Source: Pedococcus sp. 5OH_020 (lineage in GTDB: Bacteria; Actinomycetota; Actinomycetes; Actinomycetales; Dermatophilaceae). Taken from it: a stretch of DNA of 64,000 bases. The stretch is from positions 62,001 through 126,000 of the forward strand of contig NZ_JAPYZV010000011.1 of assembly GCF_027812955.1 (NCBI RefSeq), read 5' to 3'. Position 1 is the first letter of the stretch; every line of letters starts with the position of its first letter. Shown here one piece after another: positions 7,245-16,058 of the stretch. A program made the translations under genes and the position numbers. The notes below the pieces were generated by a model that was not told the DNA's origin, searched no databases, and worked only from the letters and a program-made list of their open reading frames with translations.

Positions 7245-9395
7245 ATGACGCAGACACGCATGGACGACGTCGGGCGGTTCGCCTGGTTCCCGTCCTCCAA
7301 GGTGACGAAGTGGTTCGTGCTCGGCTTCTGGCTCGTCGTGTTGGCCGCCGCTGTGGGCCCGGCGGGGAAGCTGACTGGGGTCCTCAACAACGAGGCGGTC
7401 GCCTGGCTCCCGCAAGACGCGCAGTCGACGCAGGTCGTCAGACAGATCGAGGCGTTCCAGAGCAAGAACGAGTTCCCGGCCGTGATCGTCTACGAGCGCG
7501 CAGCCGGCATCACGCCACAAGACCAACAGGCCGTGGCCGCGCAGGTGGCGAAGTTCAACGCGCTCGCGCCGGTCAAGAGCGAGACCGTGGGACCGATCCC
7601 GGCCAAGGACGGCAAGGCCCTTCAGGTCGTCATTCCGGTGGATGCCGGAGACGGCGGCTGGGACACGCTCGGCGCCACCGTAGATGACCTGCGCCAGATC
7701 GGCAACGAGCATCCGGACGGCCTCTCCATGCACATCACCGGTCCGGTCGGGTATGCCGCCGACTCCTCCGAGGCGTTCTCGGGCATCGACGGCAAGCTGC
7801 TGTACTCCGCCATGGGGGTCGTGATCGTCATCCTCCTGCTGACCTACCGAAGCCCGGTCCTGTGGCTCATCCCGGTGGTCTCGGCCGGCACCGCTCTGTT
7901 CGTCGCCCAGGCGGTCATCTACTTCCTGGCCAAGGGCGACACTCTCACCGTCAACGCCCAGAGCTCCGGCATCCTCACCGTCATCGTTTTCGGCGCGGGC
8001 ACCGACTACGCCCTGCTGCTCGTCGCCCGCTACCGGGAGGAGCTCCGCCGTCACGAGAACCGCCACGAGGCCATGGCGTTCGCGCTGCACCGCGCCGGGC
8101 CGGCCATCCTCGCCTCGGGCGCCACCGTCATCGCCGGCATGCTGTGCCTGCTCGTTGCCACGATGAACTCGACCAAGGGCCTAGGTCCGGTCGCCGCCAT
8201 CGGGATCGCCGTGGGTCTGCTGGTGATGCTGACTTTGCTGCCCGCACTGCTCGTGGTCTGCGGCCGCTGGATCTTCTGGCCGGTGCGGCCCACGTACGGC
8301 TCCGTCGACCACACCCGCGACGGCGTGTGGGCGCGCGTCGGTCGCCGGATCGCGCGCGCCCCGCGACGCACCTGGGTCGTCACCTCGCTCCTGCTGGCGG
8401 TCGCCTCCCTGGGGATCCTCCAGCTCAACGCCGTCGGGCTGCAGAACAAGGACGCCTACTACGGCACACCGGAGTCCGTCGTGGGGGAGCAGGTGCTTGC
8501 GAGGCACTTCCCGGCGGGGTCCGGCTCGCCGGTCATGGTGCTCGCCAACGCCCGCCAGGCCGACGCCGTCAAGAGTCGGCTGGAGTCGGTCCCGGGCGTG
8601 TCCACCGTCGCTCAGCCGGTCACCAAGGGGGCGCGGTCGCTCATCCAGGCGACGCTCACGGATGCCCCCGACTCCGACGCCGCCACGGCGACCGTCGACC
8701 GCATCCGCGCCGCCGTCGCAGGCGTCCCCGCAGCTGACGCGATTGCCGGTGGGGACACCGCCACGCGGGCCGACACACTCCGCGCGTCCGCCGACGACAA
8801 CGTCCGGATCATCCCGCTCATCCTCGGCGTCGTGCTACTGATCCTCGTGCTGCTGCTCCGTGCCGTCACGGCCCCGCTGATCCTCGTCGGCACCGTGGTG
8901 CTGTCCTATGGCGCGGCGATGGGTTTGTCGGCGTTGCTCTTCCGGCAGGTTCTCGGCTTCGCCGGCGCGGACTCCTCGCTGCCGCTGTTCGTGTTCGTCT
9001 TCCTCGTCGCTCTCGGCATCGACTACAACATCTTCCTCATGACCCGGGTCCACGAGGAGGCCAAGGAGATCGGCACCCGCCGTGGCGCCCTGCTCGGCCT
9101 CGGCGCCACGGGGGGCGTCATCACCTCGGCCGGGCTGGTGCTCGCCGGCACGTTTGCCGTCCTCGGCACCCTTCCCGTGGTGACCTTCGCCGAGATCGGG
9201 ATCGCCGTCGCGCTCGGCGTCCTCCTCGACACGCTTGTGGTCCGCTCGGTCCTGGTGACCGCGCTGAACCTCGACGTCCGCGGGCGGATGTGGTGGCCGA
9301 GCCGCCTGGCGCGCACCGACCGTGACCTCGACACGGTGGACACGGCGCCGGAGGAGGAGCCGGAGGGCACTCCCGCTCTCGAGCCGGCTCACTGA
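7245..9395 (+). CDS. MMPL-family membrane transporter
   Basis: This 716-residue protein is an RND-superfamily exporter of the MmpL type, usually moving lipids or hydrophobic compounds outwards. It has an N-terminal helix near residues 20-40, a large extracytoplasmic loop, a block of helices with the conserved FGAGTDYALLLVARYREEL, a central cytoplasmic stretch, a second loop, and a second block with ALGIDYNIFLMTRVHEEA. The paired D-Y residues are the proton-relay positions of the family. It stands alone, with a hairpin terminator 22 bases after the stop. Confidence 0.92.
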   Translation: MTQTRMDDVGRFAWFPSSKVTKWFVLGFWLVVLAAAVGPAGKLTGVLNNEAVAWLPQDAQSTQVVRQIEAFQSKNEFPAVIVYERAAGITPQDQQAVAAQVAKFNALAPVKSETVGPIPAKDGKALQVVIPVDAGDGGWDTLGATVDDLRQIGNEHPDGLSMHITGPVGYAADSSEAFSGIDGKLLYSAMGVVIVILLLTYRSPVLWLIPVVSAGTALFVAQAVIYFLAKGDTLTVNAQSSGILTVIVFGAGTDYALLLVARYREELRRHENRHEAMAFALHRAGPAILASGATVIAGMLCLLVATMNSTKGLGPVAAIGIAVGLLVMLTLLPALLVVCGRWIFWPVRPTYGSVDHTRDGVWARVGRRIARAPRRTWVVTSLLLAVASLGILQLNAVGLQNKDAYYGTPESVVGEQVLARHFPAGSGSPVMVLANARQADAVKSRLESVPGVSTVAQPVTKGARSLIQATLTDAPDSDAATATVDRIRAAVAGVPAADAIAGGDTATRADTLRASADDNVRIIPLILGVVLLILVLLLRAVTAPLILVGTVVLSYGAAMGLSALLFRQVLGFAGADSSLPLFVFVFLVALGIDYNIFLMTRVHEEAKEIGTRRGALLGLGATGGVITSAGLVLAGTFAVLGTLPVVTFAEIGIAVALGVLLDTLVVRSVLVTALNLDVRGRMWWPSRLARTDRDLDTVDTAPEEEPEGTPALEPAH

Positions 9396-9722
9396 CGACG
9401 CGCACTACTGCTGGCGGTGCGGTATGCCGCGGAGCCGGGCTCCGTGGCATACCGCACGACGGTCTTGGGTGCTGACCGTTGGCAGGTGCCGGCGGTCGGC
9501 CAGTCCCTGGACCCTCAGTCCTGGACCGCGACGGGGGGCCTGGCGGACCGGGAGCACCACGTCGGTCCGACGGGGAAGCCATGGCACCGCGATCGCCGTC
9601 GCGGGGTTGGACCCGTAGACGAGCAGGGGCGCGAGGACGCCGGGGACGGGCAGGTGGCCCAGGGCCAAAGGTCCCGTCTCAACGCACCCTCGGACAGAGC
9701 CCCCGGTGCGTAGCATGACGCC
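9396..9722. other. intergenic region between the MMPL and cyclase genes
   Basis: The region holds the terminator at 9418-9456. The remaining roughly 265 bases show no recognisable gene; they presumably contain the cyclase promoter, which I could not place. Confidence 0.5.
9418..9456 (+). terminator. intrinsic terminator after the MMPL gene
   Basis: Two 19-base arms (9418-9436 and 9438-9456) are complementary except for one mismatch and are separated by a single base, giving a very stable hairpin. No T-tract follows, as is common in actinomycetes. Confidence 0.75.
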
Positions 9723-10994
9723 ATGGGGACGGCGGAGGTCCTCGGTCGGAAACGAGCCGGGCCTTGGGCTGTGGTCCACGGGCTGCTCGAGCGGCTATCC
9801 CGTCTTGGCGCTCGACCTGGCCTGACGGACGACGAGTCTCTGCGTCAGGGGACGCTTGTCCTCGCCTCCGTCCTCATCGCCCTGCTCGCGTGCGTCTGGG
9901 TCGGGACGTACCTCGTCCTCGGGGACCCGCGGTCGGCGGCCATCCCCGGGACGTACCAGCTGACCACCGTCGTGGGTCTTGTCATGCTCTCGCGCACCAA
10001 GAACTTCCCGGTGTTCCGCGTAACCCAGCTCTCCGTCTACCTCGTGCTGCCCGCGCTGCTCCAGGTCTCGCTGGGGGGCTTCGTGGCCTCGAGCGGAATC
10101 GTCCTCTGGGCGGTCATCGTGCCACTGGCGGCGCTGGCCCTCGTCGGACCGCGTGAGGCGACCCCGTGGCTCTTGGCGTACCTCGGTGAGGTCCTGGTCC
10201 TCGCCCTGCTCGACCCGCGGCTGGCGGAGCATCCCGCCGACGTCCCGCCTGCCGTCGCCACGGGCTTCTTCGTGCTCAACGTCGGGGGAGTCACGGTGAC
10301 GGCCTACCTCATGCTGGGCTACTTCGTGGAGCAGCGGCAGAGGATCGGTGCCGCTCTCGAGGTCGAACGCGCACGTTCCGAGCGCCTCCTGCTCAACGTC
10401 CTGCCCGAGCCGATCGCCCAGCGGCTGAAGGTGCATTCCGGTGTCATCGCAGAGCACTACGAGCACGTGAGCGTCCTCTTCGCCGACCTGGTCGGCTTCA
10501 CCACACGTGCGCAGACCATGCCGCCGAGCGAGCTGGTCGCCCTGCTCGACCGCATCTTCTCCGCCTTCGACCGGGTGGCCGACGCTGAGGGCGTCGAGAA
10601 GATCAAGACGATCGGCGACGCCTACATGGTCGCTGGCGGGCTGCCCGAGCCTCGACCGGACCATCTGGAGGCCGTCGTTCGCACGGCATTCGGCCTGCGC
10701 GACGAGATTGCTCGAATCGCGGGTGAGCCCGGCTTGGAGTGGCTCGCGATCCGCATCGGCATCGACGCCGGCCCCGCGGTGGCCGGCGTCATCGGACGCC
10801 GCAAGTTCATCTACGACCTCTGGGGCGACACGGTGAATACAGCGAGCCGGATGGAGTCGCACGGGCTGTCGGGCCAGATCCAGGTGACGGAACGCGTCGC
10901 GGCTGAGCTCGGCTCGAGCGTCACGGTGCGACCCCGCGGGACGATCGAGGTCAAGGGAAAGGGTCCGATGGCCACCTTCTTGCTCGACCGGTGA
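9723..10994 (+). CDS. membrane-bound class III adenylate/guanylate cyclase
   Basis: This 423-residue protein has six predicted membrane helices (about residues 40-205), a short helical linker, VERARSERLLLNVLPEPIAQRL, which resembles the signalling helix of such cyclases, and a class III catalytic domain from about residue 250. Metal-binding FADLVGFT, the KIKTIGDAYMVAGG segment and the DLWGDTVNTASRMES region with transition-state residues are present, so it should be active and ATP is the likely substrate. The architecture matches actinobacterial cyclases with a 6TM sensor. An imperfect CCTTCCACCAC / GTGGTGTGGAAGG inverted repeat just after the stop could terminate it and the convergent TfoX-like gene. 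Confidence 0.9.
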   Translation: MGTAEVLGRKRAGPWAVVHGLLERLSRLGARPGLTDDESLRQGTLVLASVLIALLACVWVGTYLVLGDPRSAAIPGTYQLTTVVGLVMLSRTKNFPVFRVTQLSVYLVLPALLQVSLGGFVASSGIVLWAVIVPLAALALVGPREATPWLLAYLGEVLVLALLDPRLAEHPADVPPAVATGFFVLNVGGVTVTAYLMLGYFVEQRQRIGAALEVERARSERLLLNVLPEPIAQRLKVHSGVIAEHYEHVSVLFADLVGFTTRAQTMPPSELVALLDRIFSAFDRVADAEGVEKIKTIGDAYMVAGGLPEPRPDHLEAVVRTAFGLRDEIARIAGEPGLEWLAIRIGIDAGPAVAGVIGRRKFIYDLWGDTVNTASRMESHGLSGQIQVTERVAAELGSSVTVRPRGTIEVKGKGPMATFLLDR

Positions 10995-11026
10995 CCCTTC
11001 CACCACGTGAACCTTCGGCGACCGTG

Positions 11027-11359
11027 TCAGTGGTGTGGAAGGCTGCGCGCGTACTCGGCGCTCCGGTCGACCCAGTCGCGCAGCTGGTCCTGCGTCGCGT
11101 AGCCCTCCTCGCGCACCCGCACCCAGCCTTTCATCGCCCGACCGCGCATCTCGAAGGGCACGACGGTGTCGCCGTCGAGGAGCGCCTCGGCGTCCTCGGG
11201 CTCCAGCCGCACCATCAACCCACCGCGGCCGCTGACGGTGACCGACATGTTCCCGTTCACGAGGAAGGTCAAGCCGCCGAACATCCGCTTCTCCGTGACG
11301 TCGAGGTCGTCGCCGACCAGGTCCCGGATCCGCTGTGCCAGCTCCTCGTCATACGCCAT
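11027..11359 (-). CDS. TfoX/Sxy N-terminal domain protein
   Basis: This is a 110-residue single-domain protein. The sequence DVTEKRMFGGLTFLVNGNMSVTVSGRGGLMVRL is diagnostic of the TfoX N-terminal domain, and YATQDQLRDWVDRSAEYARSLP is the usual ending. In Proteobacteria Sxy/TfoX regulates competence, but stand-alone N-terminal domains in actinomycetes have no established role. I preferred the ATG at MAYDEEL over the longer frame because similarity begins there. It is divergent from the aldo/keto reductase. Confidence 0.88.
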   Translation of the reverse strand: MAYDEELAQRIRDLVGDDLDVTEKRMFGGLTFLVNGNMSVTVSGRGGLMVRLEPEDAEALLDGDTVVPFEMRGRAMKGWVRVREEGYATQDQLRDWVDRSAEYARSLPHH

Positions 11360-11427
11360 GGACCGATCCTGCCGCACGAACCGAACCCCGCCCAGCACAG
11401 TCCGGTTCCACGACATACGGTTGCAGC

Positions 11428-12438
11428 ATGGAATTCCGATACCTCGGCAACAGTGGACTCAAGATCTCCGAGATCACCTACGGCAACTGGCTCACCCACG
11501 GCTCGCAGGTGGAGAACGACGTGGCGACGCAGTGCGTGCGCGCCGCGCTCGACGCGGGCATCAGCACGTTCGACACGGCGGACGCCTACGCCAACACGAA
11601 GGCGGAGGTCGTGCTGGGTGAGGCGCTCAAGGGCGAGCGGCGCGAGAGCCTGGAGATCTTCACCAAGGTCTACTGGCCCACCGGCCCGGCAGGCAAGAAC
11701 GACACCGGCCTGTCCCGCAAGCACATCATGGAGTCGGTCAACGGCTCGCTGAAGCGGCTGCAGACCGACTATGTCGACCTGTACCAGGCCCACCGCTACG
11801 ACACCGAGACGCCGCTCGAGGAGACGATGACGGCGTTCGCGGACATCGTCCGCCAGGGCAAGGCGCTCTACATCGGGGTCAGCGAGTGGACCGCCGACCA
11901 GATCCGCGAGGGCCACAAGCTGGCCCAGGAGCTCAACATCCAGCTCATCTCGAGCCAGCCGCAGTACTCCATGCTGTGGCGGGTCATCGAGGGCGAGGTC
12001 GTCCCGACATGTCAGGAGCTCGGCCTCAGCCAGATCGTGTGGAGCCCCATCGCGCAGGGTGTGCTGACCGGCAAGTACAAGCCCGGACAGCAGCCGCCGG
12101 AGGGCTCGCGTGCCGCCGACGAGAAGGGCGGCGCCGACATGATCAAGCGGTTCATGAACGACGACGTCCTCACCCGGGTGCAGAACCTGAAGCCCATCGC
12201 CGACGAGGCCGGACTGTCCATGGCCCAGCTCGCCGTCGCCTGGGTCCTTCAGAACCCGAACGTCGCCGCAGCGCTCGTCGGGGCCTCGCGTCCCGAGCAG
12301 GTGCACGAGAACGTCAAGGCCGCGGGCGTGAAGCTCGAGCCGGAGGTCCTCGGCAGGATCGACGAGGTCCTGGGGGACATCGTCGAGCGTGGCCCGGGCA
12401 AGACGCAGGAGACTGCCCCCAAGACACGCGTCGCCTGA
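11428..12438 (+). CDS. aldo/keto reductase, potassium-channel beta-subunit-like
   Basis: This 336-residue NADPH-dependent oxidoreductase belongs to the AKR superfamily. The catalytic pair Asp52/Tyr54 lies in FDTADAYANTKAE and the catalytic Lys at about residue 80 in EIFTKVYW. The segments LQTDYVDLYQAHRYD and SPIAQGVLTGKY and the C-terminal ALVGASRPEQVHENVKA (cofactor site) are those of the AKR6 / KvBeta / YghZ group. The N-terminus MEFRYLGNSGLKIS is the family's usual start. Substrate is unknown, probably small aldehydes or ketones. A strong hairpin terminator follows. Confidence 0.92.
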   Translation: MEFRYLGNSGLKISEITYGNWLTHGSQVENDVATQCVRAALDAGISTFDTADAYANTKAEVVLGEALKGERRESLEIFTKVYWPTGPAGKNDTGLSRKHIMESVNGSLKRLQTDYVDLYQAHRYDTETPLEETMTAFADIVRQGKALYIGVSEWTADQIREGHKLAQELNIQLISSQPQYSMLWRVIEGEVVPTCQELGLSQIVWSPIAQGVLTGKYKPGQQPPEGSRAADEKGGADMIKRFMNDDVLTRVQNLKPIADEAGLSMAQLAVAWVLQNPNVAAALVGASRPEQVHENVKAAGVKLEPEVLGRIDEVLGDIVERGPGKTQETAPKTRVA

Positions 12439-12466
12439 CGCCGGCGCACCCGCAGACGTTTCCGGT

Positions 12467-12497
12467 GGGGCGGCTGGATCAGCGATCCAGCCGCCCC
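12467..12497 (+). terminator. intrinsic terminator after the aldo/keto reductase
   Basis: A perfect 14-bp stem (GGGGCGGCTGGATC with its complement) and an AGC loop, followed by CTCTGCTT, begins 28 bases after the stop codon. Confidence 0.85.
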
Positions 12498-12594
12498 CTC
12501 TGCTTGCCGCGAGAACCGACGCCTCGACGTCCGAACGGGCGTATTTCGCGCAAAACGGCCACGAGGCTTCAGCGAGCGAGGCACGATCTGGTCC

Positions 12595-13995
12595 GTGGGT
12601 GGCCCAGGGGGTAGTGCCGACGAGCACGCCAAGCGACTGATGGATCAGGCCGGCGCCTGGGCGGCTGGCGCCGAGGGGGAACGGCGCGTGGCAGCCGCTC
12701 TGGATGGCCTGCCTGCGGCGTGGACCGTGGTCCACGACCGCCTGTTGCGTCCGGGGAGGTCCGAGGCCAACCTCGACCACGTCGTCGTCGGACCTGGGGG
12801 CGTCCTTCTCGTCGACGCCAAGAACCGCGCCGGACGGGTCACGGAGCACGACGGCGGCCTATTCCAGCATCGCGTGCGGGACGGTCGTCGCGAGACGGTC
12901 AGCCTGGCGGGTGAGCTGAAGAAGGTCCACGGCATGGCGGCCTACATGGCGGCGGAGTCCGACCTGGCCGTCACGCCGGTCATCTGTCTTGCCGGCTCCC
13001 AGGAGGGAGAGTTCGGTGCCCCACGTATGGTGCGGGGCGTCTGGGTCGTGCCCTTGTCGGCACTCAACGGCTGGATCGGCTACCGGCCGGCTCTCCTCCG
13101 CCCTGAGGAGGTGGCGAGTGCGGTAACGCGCGTGCTGACCGACTTCCCCTCCACCACCACGGACCCCGACCTCCTCTCCGCGATGGGTAAGGCGGCCGAA
13201 GCGGGGCACGCGCGCCAGCGGAGCGGCCGAGGTGGCCGACCTCCGCGCAGTTCTGCACACCATGCTGCCGGCCCGGGCCGCTCGGGGCCGCGACCGCGGA
13301 AGCATGGCGCCATGCGCACGCTCGGTAGCCTCTTGGCCCTGATGGCTGCGACTGCCTTGTTCCTTGGCGTGCTGGAACGGCTACCGTCGCTTGTCCCTGC
13401 AGGACCCGAACGGAGCGCTGATGGGGACAGTTCTACGATCACACCGTCGGGGACCTCCTCCACCACAGGTGCCCGCGTAGCTACCGCGACGAAGAGGCCG
13501 GTTGCTCCCACCAAGCCGGCGGGCGACACGAAGAAGCCGGCCCAGACGAAGGTGACCGCGAGGGCCGCCGTACCCAAGCCGTTGGGGCCGCCTGACTGCG
13601 CGACGGCGACTGCCTCACAAATCAAGGCCATCATCAAGAGGTCAGTTCAACCCGTTGCGGTGAGCACCGGCTGCGCCTGGGGCACCAGGCTCGATGATGA
13701 GTCCACCGTCCTCGTGACGATCGTCATGACGCCCGACCACGCGCCATACGACACCGCGCTCGCAACGTCGGCGAAGCAGCGGCGGGTCGTGTTCGGCACC
13801 AGTCTGGACTCCACCTTCCTGCCTGCCACCAAGGCGTCCGTGGCGCGGGGCCGGCCCGTCACGAGGGGCTCCAGCGGGATCAAGGCGCGGGCGGACACGG
13901 TGGTGGTCGTGTCGACGAGGAAGCTGGGCATCTCCGATGACCGGGGCCGTCAGCTGGCTGTGGCGATCGCGGCAGCCGCCAATTTCGGCGGCTGA
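12595..13995 (+). CDS. NERD-domain protein with membrane anchor
   Basis: This protein of up to 466 residues starts with a nuclease-related (NERD) domain: GAEGERRVAAALDGL, VVHDRLLRPGRSEANLDHVVVGPGGVLLVDAKNRAGRV carry the acidic and Asp-x-Lys residues of the fold. After a basic Pro/Gly-rich linker comes one membrane helix at about residues 242-262, then a Thr/Lys/Ala-rich segment and a C-terminal domain with two cysteines (PPDCATATASQIKAIIKR and STGCAWG) that is probably outside the cell. NERD plus an extracellular domain is unusual; the C-terminal domain resembles DUF3558-like lipoprotein domains only loosely. The start may be GTG 12595 or ATG 12640. Confidence 0.8.
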   Translation: MGGPGGSADEHAKRLMDQAGAWAAGAEGERRVAAALDGLPAAWTVVHDRLLRPGRSEANLDHVVVGPGGVLLVDAKNRAGRVTEHDGGLFQHRVRDGRRETVSLAGELKKVHGMAAYMAAESDLAVTPVICLAGSQEGEFGAPRMVRGVWVVPLSALNGWIGYRPALLRPEEVASAVTRVLTDFPSTTTDPDLLSAMGKAAEAGHARQRSGRGGRPPRSSAHHAAGPGRSGPRPRKHGAMRTLGSLLALMAATALFLGVLERLPSLVPAGPERSADGDSSTITPSGTSSTTGARVATATKRPVAPTKPAGDTKKPAQTKVTARAAVPKPLGPPDCATATASQIKAIIKRSVQPVAVSTGCAWGTRLDDESTVLVTIVMTPDHAPYDTALATSAKQRRVVFGTSLDSTFLPATKASVARGRPVTRGSSGIKARADTVVVVSTRKLGISDDRGRQLAVAIAAAANFGG

Positions 13996-14059
13996 GTAAC
14001 CGCTGAGCCCGGGGGCAAGGTCCATTGCTTGGGTGCGGCAGGGATCGGGCGCCCCACGC

Positions 14060-14086
14060 TGTCACAGCCCTACTCGCTATCTCGTC
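14060..14086 (+). promoter_or_regulatory. ECF41-type promoter of the epimerase-sigma operon
   Basis: TGTCACA at 14060-14066 and CGTC at 14083-14086 are separated by exactly 16 bases, which is the published target consensus of ECF41 sigma factors. It lies about 40 bases before the epimerase start, in front of the operon that encodes an ECF41 factor, so autoregulation is expected. Confidence 0.85.
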
Positions 14087-14124
14087 TCATGCACCACAGG
14101 CACTCAAGACGAAAGGTGAAGATC

Positions 14125-15099
14125 ATGCACGTCTTCGTGGCAGGCGGCTCAGGAGCGATCGGACGGCAGCTCGTGCCGCAGCTCGTGGGGCGAGGACACC
14201 TGGTGACCGCCACGACGACCAGCAAGGCGAAGCTGCCGCTCCTCGAACAGCTCGGCGCCCGGGCCGTCATCCTCGACGGCCTCAACGCAGCCCAGGTCGG
14301 GGAGGCGGTCGCAGCCGCTCAGCCCGACGCGATAGTGCATCAGATGACCGCGCTGGCCGGCAAGCCGGACCTCAAGCACTTCGGACGCTGGTTCGCGACG
14401 ACGAACCGGCTGCGCACGGAGGGGACGGACCATCTCCTCGCCGCAGCGCAGGCGTGCGGAGTCGGGCACGTGGTGGCGCAGAGCTACACCGGGTGGACCA
14501 ACGTCCGCGTCGGTGGGTGGGTCAAGACGGAGGACGACCCCTTCGACGCCGAGCCGCCGAGGCCGCAGCGCGAGACCTTGGCAGCTATCAAGCACCTGGA
14601 GACCGAGGTGGCGAAGGCGGGGGGTGCTGTGCTGCGGTACGGCAACCTGTACGGACCTGGTGCCACCGACGCCATGGTGCCCATGGTGCGGAAGCGACAG
14701 TTCCCGGTGATCGGTGGCGGGACGGGGTACTGGTCCTGGGTGCACGTCCACGATGCCGCTGCAGCCACCGGGCTGGCGCTGGAGCTGCGTACCCGCGCGG
14801 TGCTCAACATCGTCGACGACGAACCGGCCCCGGTGGCACAGTGGCTCCCGTACTACGCGGAGTCCGTGGGGGCACGGCCGCCGCTGCGGGTCCCCGGGTG
14901 GGCCGGCCGTTTGCTCGGCGGTGAGGTGGCGGTGTCGATGATGACCCAGACCCGGGGCTCCTCGAACGCGCGCGCCAAGCAGGAGCTCGGATGGCGGCTG
15001 CGGTGGCCCAGCTGGCGGCAGGGGTTCCGCGAGGGACTGCGCCTCACGGATGACCCAGGCGACCTCCGCGCCGACGGCGGCCTCCGGGAGGATGCATGA
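14125..15099 (+). CDS. NAD-dependent epimerase/dehydratase-like protein
   Basis: This 324-residue extended short-chain dehydrogenase has the dinucleotide loop VAGGSGAIGRQLVPQLVGRGHLV at its N-terminus, and RYGNLYGPGATD and WSWVHVHDAA in the substrate half, as in NAD-dependent epimerases. The usual YxxxK is not obvious. A ribosome binding site (GAAAGGTGAA) precedes the ATG. The stop overlaps the ECF41 sigma gene by four bases. ECF41 factors are typically linked to a carboxymuconolactone decarboxylase, oxidoreductase or epimerase (COE) gene that they control, and this gene fits that role. The substrate is unknown. Confidence 0.88.
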   Translation: MHVFVAGGSGAIGRQLVPQLVGRGHLVTATTTSKAKLPLLEQLGARAVILDGLNAAQVGEAVAAAQPDAIVHQMTALAGKPDLKHFGRWFATTNRLRTEGTDHLLAAAQACGVGHVVAQSYTGWTNVRVGGWVKTEDDPFDAEPPRPQRETLAAIKHLETEVAKAGGAVLRYGNLYGPGATDAMVPMVRKRQFPVIGGGTGYWSWVHVHDAAAATGLALELRTRAVLNIVDDEPAPVAQWLPYYAESVGARPPLRVPGWAGRLLGGEVAVSMMTQTRGSSNARAKQELGWRLRWPSWRQGFREGLRLTDDPGDLRADGGLREDA

Positions 15100-16058
15100 C
15101 CGACGCCGACTTCGAGCAGCTGCGTCCGCTGCTGTTCTCCATCGCCTACCGGATCCTGGGCAGCGTGAGCGACGCGGAGGACGCGGTACAGGAGACCTGG
15201 CTGCGCTACCACGCGAGCGCCACGCCACCGGTGTCGCCCAAGGCGTTCCTCTCCGCGATCGTGACCCGCGTGTCGATCGACGTCCTTCGGTCGGCCCGGG
15301 TGCGCAGAGAGCGGTATGTCGGCCACTGGCTGCCCGAGCCGCTGCTCACGGATACCGCCGCTGAGGGGACCGACCTCGCCTGCTCCACCCGCGTGGCCAC
15401 TGACGAGAGCCCCGAGCGGGCCGCAGAGCTCGCCGACTCCTTGTCGATGGCGGCGTTGCTGCTCCTCGAGCGGCTGTCACCGGTCGAGCGAGCGGTCTTC
15501 GTGCTGCATGACGTCTTCGGGTACCCGTACGCCGAGATCGCCGAGATCGTCGGCGAGAGCGAGGCGAACTGCCGACAGCTGGCTTCCCGGGCTCGCCGGC
15601 GCGTGTCGGAGGAGCGACCGCGTTTCGACACGGACCGCCGAGAGCGCGAGACGCTGGCGAGGCGGTTCTTCGACGCCTTCACCGTGGGCGACCTCGAGGG
15701 CCTCCTCGACCTGCTCGCCGCAGACGTGCAGGTGTATGGCGACGGCGGCGGAAAGGCCCCGCAGTGGATGCGCGTGGTCATGGGCGCGGACAAGGTCGCC
15801 CGGATGTTCGCCGGGCTGGGGGCCCGCGTCCCTCGTGCCGGAGTGTCCGTGGACCGGCGCGAGGTCAACGGCCAGCCCGGCGCCATACTGCGGGACCGGG
15901 AGGGGCGCACCATCAACGTCATCTCCCTCGACATCCTGGACGGGCGCATCCAGGTGATCCGGTCGGTCATCAACCCCGACAAGCTCCACCATCTCGGACC
16001 GGTCGCCGACGCCTGGGCCCTGATGCGCGAGTCCCGTCCCCGCGGCTCAGAGGCGTAA
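15096..16058 (+). CDS. sigJ: ECF41-family sigma factor (SigJ-like)
   Basis: This 320-residue sigma factor has sigma-2 (LFSIAYRILGSVSDAEDAVQETWLRY), sigma-4 (LSPVERAVFVLHDVFGYPYAEIAEIVGESEANCRQLASRARRRV) and a C-terminal SnoaL-like domain that replaces an anti-sigma factor. The three ECF41 landmarks are present: WLPEP in the linker (residues 78-82), DGGGK at about 215 (family DGGGR) and NPDKL at about 293. The SnoaL-like extension is known to be required for activity and to modulate it in ECF41. It is cotranscribed with the upstream epimerase (ATGA) and overlaps the convergent EVE gene by 12 bases. Confidence 0.94.
   Translation: MTDADFEQLRPLLFSIAYRILGSVSDAEDAVQETWLRYHASATPPVSPKAFLSAIVTRVSIDVLRSARVRRERYVGHWLPEPLLTDTAAEGTDLACSTRVATDESPERAAELADSLSMAALLLLERLSPVERAVFVLHDVFGYPYAEIAEIVGESEANCRQLASRARRRVSEERPRFDTDRRERETLARRFFDAFTVGDLEGLLDLLAADVQVYGDGGGKAPQWMRVVMGADKVARMFAGLGARVPRAGVSVDRREVNGQPGAILRDREGRTINVISLDILDGRIQVIRSVINPDKLHHLGPVADAWALMRESRPRGSEA

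Noticed and set aside
9795-11006. A 403-codon minus-strand frame opposite the adenylate cyclase.
   Set aside because: The plus strand has complete cyclase motifs; the minus frame is rich in Asp/Gly/Arg/His without any domain.
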